Below are positions 15,986 to 19,387 of a stretch of DNA of 19,387 bases, piece by piece (within the stretch, counting starts at the first letter, position 1; the number at the start of each line of letters is the position of its first letter). The notes under the pieces were generated by a model that made no database searches, was not told where the DNA came from, and saw only the letters and a list, made by a program, of their open reading frames with translations. The position numbers and the translations under genes are program-made. The DNA is from DASRGL01 sp035651115 (GTDB taxonomy: Bacteria > Armatimonadota > Chthonomonadetes > Chthonomonadales > Chthonomonadaceae). The stretch lies in NCBI GenBank assembly GCA_035651115.1, contig DASRGL010000016.1:1-19387 (forward strand), given 5' to 3'.

Positions 15986-16729
15986 ATGTTTACCTTTGAT
16001 GCCCCCGGCATCTCGGAAGTCGCCCCGGATGTTTTTCGCATCTCTATGTTCGCTTCCGCACTCAACTTGCAGTTCAACTACTTTCTTGTCCGCGACACGC
16101 AGCCCTTGCTCTTCACGACCGGGCTGAGGACCAGCTTTCCCATCCTGCGCGAGGCCGTCGCCCGCTTGATAGACCCGGCGCAGTTGCGCTGGATCGCGTT
16201 CAGCCATTTCGAGGCGGACGAGTGTGGCGCGCTCAATCTCTGGCTGGAAGCCGCTCCCCAGGCCGAGCCGGTTTGCAGCGTAGTAGGCGCAATCGTGAAT
16301 ATGGGCGATTTTGCCATTCGCCCGGCCCGGGGGATGGCGGACGGGGAGGTTCTCCAGACAGGAGACTATCGTTTCCGTTTCTGCTCCACGGCGCACCTCC
16401 CGCACGGTTGGGATGCGGGCGTCCTCTTCGAGGAGACCCAGCGCACTCTGCTCTGCTCCGATCTGTTCCATCACGATGGCAACGTCGAACCGGTGACAGA
16501 ATCGGACCTGATGGATCGTGTCCGCGCGGCAATGCGTCAGATGCAGGCCGGGCCGCTCGCGAACTATATGCCCTACACGCCGCAAACAGACGGCATTCTC
16601 CACAGGCTGGCCGACCTGAATCCCAGGACGCTCGCCATCATGCATGGGTCCAGTTACGTCGGCGATGGGTCTCAGGCGCTCCGCAATCTGGTTGACGCCA
16701 TGAGAGAGAACTTTGGCGGTCAGGAATAG
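15986..16729 (+). CDS. Flavodiiron-like MBL-fold protein (oxygen-binding di-iron domain)
   Basis: 247 residues; AGGAG precedes the ATG by about 8 nt. The fold is metallo-beta-lactamase, but the first metal motif is SHFEADECG (H74, E76, D78), the HxExD form of flavodiiron (ODP) proteins, not the HxHxDH of hydrolases. The other ligands fit: H137 in TAHLPHGWD, D159 in LLCSDLFHHDG and H220 in IMHGSSY. Where flavodiiron proteins have a histidine after HxExD, this has E79-C80, so the site is not fully standard. There is no flavodoxin or rubredoxin domain, so it is a stand-alone di-iron-type domain. Family members reduce oxygen or nitric oxide or sense them; activity here is inferred. It follows the TPR gene closely. 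No signal peptide, so cytoplasmic. Confidence 0.85.
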   Translation: MFTFDAPGISEVAPDVFRISMFASALNLQFNYFLVRDTQPLLFTTGLRTSFPILREAVARLIDPAQLRWIAFSHFEADECGALNLWLEAAPQAEPVCSVVGAIVNMGDFAIRPARGMADGEVLQTGDYRFRFCSTAHLPHGWDAGVLFEETQRTLLCSDLFHHDGNVEPVTESDLMDRVRAAMRQMQAGPLANYMPYTPQTDGILHRLADLNPRTLAIMHGSSYVGDGSQALRNLVDAMRENFGGQE

Positions 16730-16815
16730 AGACTCCGGGCGCGCTTGAAACGCTCTCGCTTCTCATCCCATAATGCCTACTATACGGCCCGCTGTCGTAA
16801 GGAAGGCAGGGCAAC

Positions 16816-17049
16816 ATGGAGCAAAGACGCAGTACATTGGGAAAACTTCTGCACTGGTTCAGCGGCGGGAAGGCGGAACAACGCACCGACACGAAAGAGC
16901 AAGCGCAGCCGCAGGAGGTTGATAATACCCTCCTGCGCGCATCTAGCGCGCCTATCCCCAAAACGGATAACCTGTTGCGTGCCTCGAGCGCGCCTGGCGT
17001 TCCCTTAAGCGCCCTGCGCCGGTCCGCAGAGGATACTGAGGAAGGCTGA
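16816..17049 (+). CDS. Small hypothetical protein with internal peptide repeat
   Basis: 77 residues; ATG with AGGG 5-9 nt upstream. It begins with a basic/hydrophobic stretch (TLGKLLHWFSGG) and a Gln/Glu-rich part; the second half holds two copies of a ~15-residue unit, DNTLLRASSAPIPKT and DNLLRASSAPGVPLS, then an acidic tail EDTEEG. No known domain is recognised. The shared LLRASSAP is encoded by different synonymous codons in five of eight positions, so the peptide and not the DNA is kept. The stop codon overlaps the ATG of the next gene by one base (TGATG), which implies translational coupling. A weak promoter-like TTGAAA (16745-16750) with TAATGC lies upstream at poor spacing. Its role and localisation are unknown. 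Confidence 0.7.
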   Translation: MEQRRSTLGKLLHWFSGGKAEQRTDTKEQAQPQEVDNTLLRASSAPIPKTDNLLRASSAPGVPLSALRRSAEDTEEG

Positions 17050-17327
17050 TGATGACTGAACGCGACGGCGTTATCTTTGAAGATCAGCTGGAAAATCGGG
17101 AAAAGTTTGACAAAGCCCTTCGTAGAGCTGTGCGGGCTGCACTGTTAGATCACAAGCAGGCAGGGAATACGGTTGTGACATGGCAGGATGGGAAGGTCGT
17201 ACTGGTCGCGCCGGAAGATATTGTGATACCGCCTGACCCCGATGAAGATAGCTCCAGCCCTGCGTCACCCCCTTCCCTAGCGAGGAACGAGCGGGTAGGG
17301 AAGGGGGACGGGGGGTTAGGTACGTGA
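17049..17327 (+). CDS. Small hypothetical protein with repeat-encoded C-terminus
   Basis: 92 residues, or 91 from the second ATG at 17052, which GGAAGG fits better. The core, DKALRRAVRAALLDHKQAGN then TVVTWQDGKVVLVAPEDIVI, looks like a family of short bacterial proteins with an amphipathic helix followed by a WxDGKVV...P.EI beta hairpin, seen often in environmental genomes and of no known function. The last ~20 residues, from ASPPSLARNERVGKGDGG onwards, are encoded by a palindromic repeat (see 17268-17307) and probably are not part of the original protein. It is coupled to the preceding gene (1-nt overlap) and its stop overlaps the GTG of the sugar ATPase (GTGA, 4 nt). A role in regulating its neighbours would be guesswork. 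Confidence 0.7.
   Translation: MMTERDGVIFEDQLENREKFDKALRRAVRAALLDHKQAGNTVVTWQDGKVVLVAPEDIVIPPDPDEDSSSPASPPSLARNERVGKGDGGLGT
17268..17307. repeat. Palindromic repeat inserted at a gene junction
   Basis: CCCCCTTCCCTA (17268-17279) pairs perfectly with 17296-17307; loop GCGAGGAACGAGCGGG. The flanks (CACCC... and ...GGGGGGTTAGG) continue the C-rich/G-rich symmetry. By memory this type, with GAGGAACGAG in the loop, occurs in many copies in several environmental genomes. It encodes the tail of the 92-residue protein and supplies the G-rich sequence before the ATPase GTG. Confidence 0.65.
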
Positions 17328-18835
17328 CCGCAACGCCTGACACTGCTCCTCCCGCCCTGGAGATGCGCCACATCAGCAAGCAGTATCCGGGCGTGCGCGC
17401 CCTCGACGACGTCTCCCTGACCGTGCGGAAGGGCGAAGTCCACGCCCTGCTCGGCGAGAACGGCGCGGGCAAATCCACCCTGATGAAAATCCTGGCGGGG
17501 GCGCAGCCCAGAGACAGCGGCGACATCCTGATCAACGGCCAGCCCGTTACCATAGACAGCCCGCAGAAGGCGATGGAACTCGGCATCTCCATCATCTACC
17601 AGGAGTTCAACCTGGTTCCGTATCTCAGCGCGGGCGAAAACATCTTTCTCGGACGGGAGCCGCGCGCCGCTCTCCCCGGCTTCGTGGATTTCAAGACGCT
17701 CTACCGCGAAGCGCAGCAGGTGATAGATCGTCTCGGCGTGCGCCTGGACGCCCGCACGCCCGTCAATCGCCTCAGCGTCGCGCAGCAGCAGATGGTCGAG
17801 ATCGCGAAGGCCACGAGCCGCCAAGCGCAGATCATCGTCATGGACGAGCCGAGCGCCACGCTTACCGAACACGAACTGCGATCCCTCTTCGCCCTTATCC
17901 GCCAGCTGAAAGCGGAGGGAGTCAGCATCGTCTACATCTCGCACCGGCTGGAAGAGGTGTTCGAGGTCTGTGACCGCGCCACCATCCTGCGCGACGGCCG
18001 CTGGATCGCGACCGAGGACGTGCAAGACCTGAACCGGGAGACCATCATCCGCCTGATGGTCGGGCGCGAACTGAAAGAGGCCATTCCGAAAGTCTCCGTT
18101 GAGCCGGGGCCGCCCGCGCTGGCCGTCAAACACCTCAACCGGGCGGGCGTGCTGCACGACATCTCGTTCACGGTGCGCAAAGGCGAAATCCTGGGCATCG
18201 CCGGGCTGGTCGGTGCGGGGCGCACGGAGACGGCCCGCGCCCTCTTCGGGGCCGATCCGATAGACAGCGGAACCATCGAACTGTTCGGCGAGCCGGTCAA
18301 AATCCGGTCGCCGCAGGACGCCATCCGGCACGGCATCGGCCTGGTGACGGAAGACCGTAAGCAGCAGGGGTTGGTGCTGGGCATGGCGGTTCGGGAGAAC
18401 AATACGCTGGCGCATCTCGACGCGCTCTCCACACTCGGCTTCATCCGCCGCCGCGAGGAGCGGCAGGTCGCCGAAAAGTACCGCGCCGACCTGGGCATCA
18501 AAACGCCGACCATCGAGCAGACCGTGCAGAACCTCTCCGGCGGCAACCAGCAGAAGCTGGTGCTGGCGAAATGGCTGTTCACCGGCTCCAAAGTCTTGAT
18601 CTTCGACGAGCCGACGCGCGGCATTGACGTGGGCGCGAAGAGCGAGATCTACAAGCTGATGAACGAGTTGGCCGCGCAGGGCGTCGCGATTATCATGATC
18701 TCTTCGGAACTGCCGGAAGTCCTCGGCATGAGCGACCGCATCCTCGTCATGCACGAGGGCCGCATCGCCGGCGAACTCTCCCGCGCCGAAGCCACCCAGG
18801 AAAAGATCATGCACCTTGCCACCGGCGGCGAGTGA
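17324..18835 (+). CDS. Sugar ABC transporter ATP-binding protein (RbsA/MglA/XylG type)
   Basis: 503 residues, standard for the fused double-ATPase that drives ribose, galactose or xylose uptake. The GTG at 17324 (MTATPDTAP) is chosen since the domain starts at EMRHISKQYPGVRALDDV; a later ATG at 17363 would cut close to it. First domain: Walker A GENGAGKST (44-52), Q-loop Q93, signature LSVAQQQ (about 150-156), Walker B IIVMDEPSA, switch H207. Second domain: the family's degenerate Walker A GLVGAGRTE (294-302), signature LSGGNQQ (404-410), Walker B VLIFDEPTRGIDVG, and Ser in place of the switch His. These asymmetries are normal for this family. Permease and substrate-binding genes are not beside it: a small gene precedes and an Asp-box gene follows. 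It would need partners from elsewhere. The sugar cannot be told. Confidence 0.93.
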   Translation: MTATPDTAPPALEMRHISKQYPGVRALDDVSLTVRKGEVHALLGENGAGKSTLMKILAGAQPRDSGDILINGQPVTIDSPQKAMELGISIIYQEFNLVPYLSAGENIFLGREPRAALPGFVDFKTLYREAQQVIDRLGVRLDARTPVNRLSVAQQQMVEIAKATSRQAQIIVMDEPSATLTEHELRSLFALIRQLKAEGVSIVYISHRLEEVFEVCDRATILRDGRWIATEDVQDLNRETIIRLMVGRELKEAIPKVSVEPGPPALAVKHLNRAGVLHDISFTVRKGEILGIAGLVGAGRTETARALFGADPIDSGTIELFGEPVKIRSPQDAIRHGIGLVTEDRKQQGLVLGMAVRENNTLAHLDALSTLGFIRRREERQVAEKYRADLGIKTPTIEQTVQNLSGGNQQKLVLAKWLFTGSKVLIFDEPTRGIDVGAKSEIYKLMNELAAQGVAIIMISSELPEVLGMSDRILVMHEGRIAGELSRAEATQEKIMHLATGGE

Positions 18836-18842
18836 GGAACCG

Positions 18843-19000
18843 CAGATGAAAAAAGAGAGAATCCACAGATTACACAGATTATCACAGATTATATGCAGGA
18901 ACACGGGGGAACGGAGGCCACGAATCCTACATATAAAGTCTGTCCGCACTCCTCTGTTTTGGTTTTTCATCTGTGTCCAGCTGTGTAATCTGTGGATTCT
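18843..19000. repeat. Dispersed-type 'cacagattacacag' repeat as inverted pair
   Basis: AGAATCCACAGATTACACAG (18858-18877) is a perfect 20-bp inverted repeat with 18981-19000. A second pair, CAGATGAAAAA (18843-18853) with TTTTTCATCTG (18963-18973), is also perfect, but the pairs interleave and are not nested. ACAGATTA occurs three times in tandem at about 18865-18890, and the middle holds CACGGGGGAACGGAGGCC. This resembles repeats found in many copies in environmental bacterial genomes. All of it lies in the 5' coding part of the next gene. Confidence 0.7.
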
Positions 19001-19387
19001 ATCGCGGCCTGTTGCGGCGGCGACGGTGGAGGTCGTGCGGCTGCCGGGCGGGGGGATAGTCCCCGATGTGGCGGTGGATGCGCGTGGCGTGCTGCACGTT
19101 GTCTACGGCAAGGGAACGGACGGCTACTATACGCAGAGCGTGGACGGCGGTAAGACGTTCCGCGCGCCGGTGCGCCTGAACCGCCGCAGCAAGGTGACGG
19201 TCGGCGGAGAGCGCGGCCCGAAACTGGCCCTCGGCAAGGGCGGCGCGATTCAGGTCGTCTGGCAGGGGGATTATCGGAAAAGCGGCGGAGTCTGGGTAAC
19301 GCGCTCGACCGATGGCGGCAAGACCTTCGCGCCGGAACGCAACGTTCTGGACACGAAGACCGGCATTGACGAGCCGACCATCACGGC
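18846..19387 (+). CDS. Secreted Asp-box (BNR/sialidase-like) protein, N-terminal part
   Basis: The frame is open from the ATG at 18846 to the window end (180 codons). GAGGAA overlapping the ATPase stop lies about 8 nt upstream, a good start. The mature part has two Asp-boxes (SxDxGxTF): SVDGGKTF (about 98-105) and STDGGKTF (about 154-161), with strands such as IVPDVAVDARGVLHVVYG and AIQVVWQG. It is a sialidase/BNR-type beta-propeller; such proteins bind or cleave glycans, or have no known activity. Catalytic residues cannot be assessed from the fragment. Residues 1-36 are an unusually long basic stretch, then a hydrophobic core PLFWFFICVQLCNLWIL and a cleavage site near PVAAA. That whole leader lies over the dispersed repeat, so the signal peptide seems partly repeat-encoded. 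It follows the ATPase by 10 nt and is probably co-transcribed. Confidence 0.75.
   Translation, partial: MKKERIHRLHRLSQIICRNTGERRPRILHIKSVRTPLFWFFICVQLCNLWILSRPVAAATVEVVRLPGGGIVPDVAVDARGVLHVVYGKGTDGYYTQSVDGGKTFRAPVRLNRRSKVTVGGERGPKLALGKGGAIQVVWQGDYRKSGGVWVTRSTDGGKTFAPERNVLDTKTGIDEPTIT

Noticed and set aside
16745..16776. TTGAAA with TAATGC as a promoter for the small gene pair
   Set aside because: The spacer is 20 bp and no better -10 fits; kept only as a remark in the gene entry.
17150..18970. 606-residue minus-strand ORF opposite the sugar ATPase, with a signal-like start
   Set aside because: The signal-like CNLWIL stretch arises since the repeat is palindromic; the rest mirrors the ATPase and has no domain.

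Overview
The window looks like a piece of a GC-rich bacterial chromosome from an environmental, probably diderm lineage. Several genes encode Sec signal peptides, there is a class A penicillin-binding protein, and the family mix is Gfo/Idh/MocA oxidoreductases, a sugar ABC ATPase, an NxxGxxAF-repeat secreted protein, a large TPR protein and an Asp-box (BNR) protein. Together with the scattered intergenic repeats this recalls Armatimonadota or related groups. That placement is an inference from gene content only; no rRNA or marker gene is present. I see no phage, transposase, integrase, CRISPR array or recognisable defence system.

Layout. 2-328 (+): C-terminal end of a Gfo/Idh/MocA oxidoreductase. 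351-540: palindromic repeat element between convergent genes. 568-1140 (-): small secreted protein. 1141-1445: two strong hairpins. 1446-2483 (-): complete Gfo/Idh/MocA oxidoreductase. 2902-6599 (+): extended -10 promoter, then ABC ATPase, membrane permease and FAD-dependent oxidoreductase in a tight run. 7002-8240 (+): secreted NxxGxxAF tandem-repeat protein. 8386-8868 (-) and 8880-9569 (+): a secreted carboxypeptidase-regulatory-like protein and a methyltransferase that abut head to head, both with damaged or missing starts. 9570-10303: gene-poor stretch with a 32-nt perfect palindrome and a terminator. 10304-10376 (-): tRNA-Arg(CCG) with its own consensus promoter, just downstream of the class A PBP gene (10414-12645, -). 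12960-15954 (+): sigma70-type promoter and a 974-residue secreted TPR protein. 15986-16729 (+): flavodiiron-like MBL-fold protein. 16816-18835 (+): two small coupled hypothetical genes and an RbsA/MglA-type sugar ABC ATPase, overlapping end to start. 18846-19387 (+): start of a secreted Asp-box protein, cut by the window edge.

How the genes relate. The ATPase and permease at 2928-5408 form a plausible ABC-2-type exporter, and the FAD oxidoreductase follows by proximity. The PBP and tRNA probably share a terminator. The cassette at 16816-19387 is translationally chained, but the sugar ATPase has no permease or binding protein beside it here.

The most unusual feature is repeat DNA inside coding sequence. 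A dispersed-type 'cacagattacacag' repeat arranged as a 20-bp inverted repeat lies inside the 5' end of the last gene and appears to encode part of its signal peptide. A second palindromic repeat encodes the C-terminal tail of the 92-residue protein and the ribosome-binding region of the sugar ATPase. I found no convincing new multi-gene system. The best leads are these repeat-derived coding segments, the roughly 190-bp palindromic element, the head-to-head damaged pair at about 8870, and the 77-residue protein with an internally repeated peptide.
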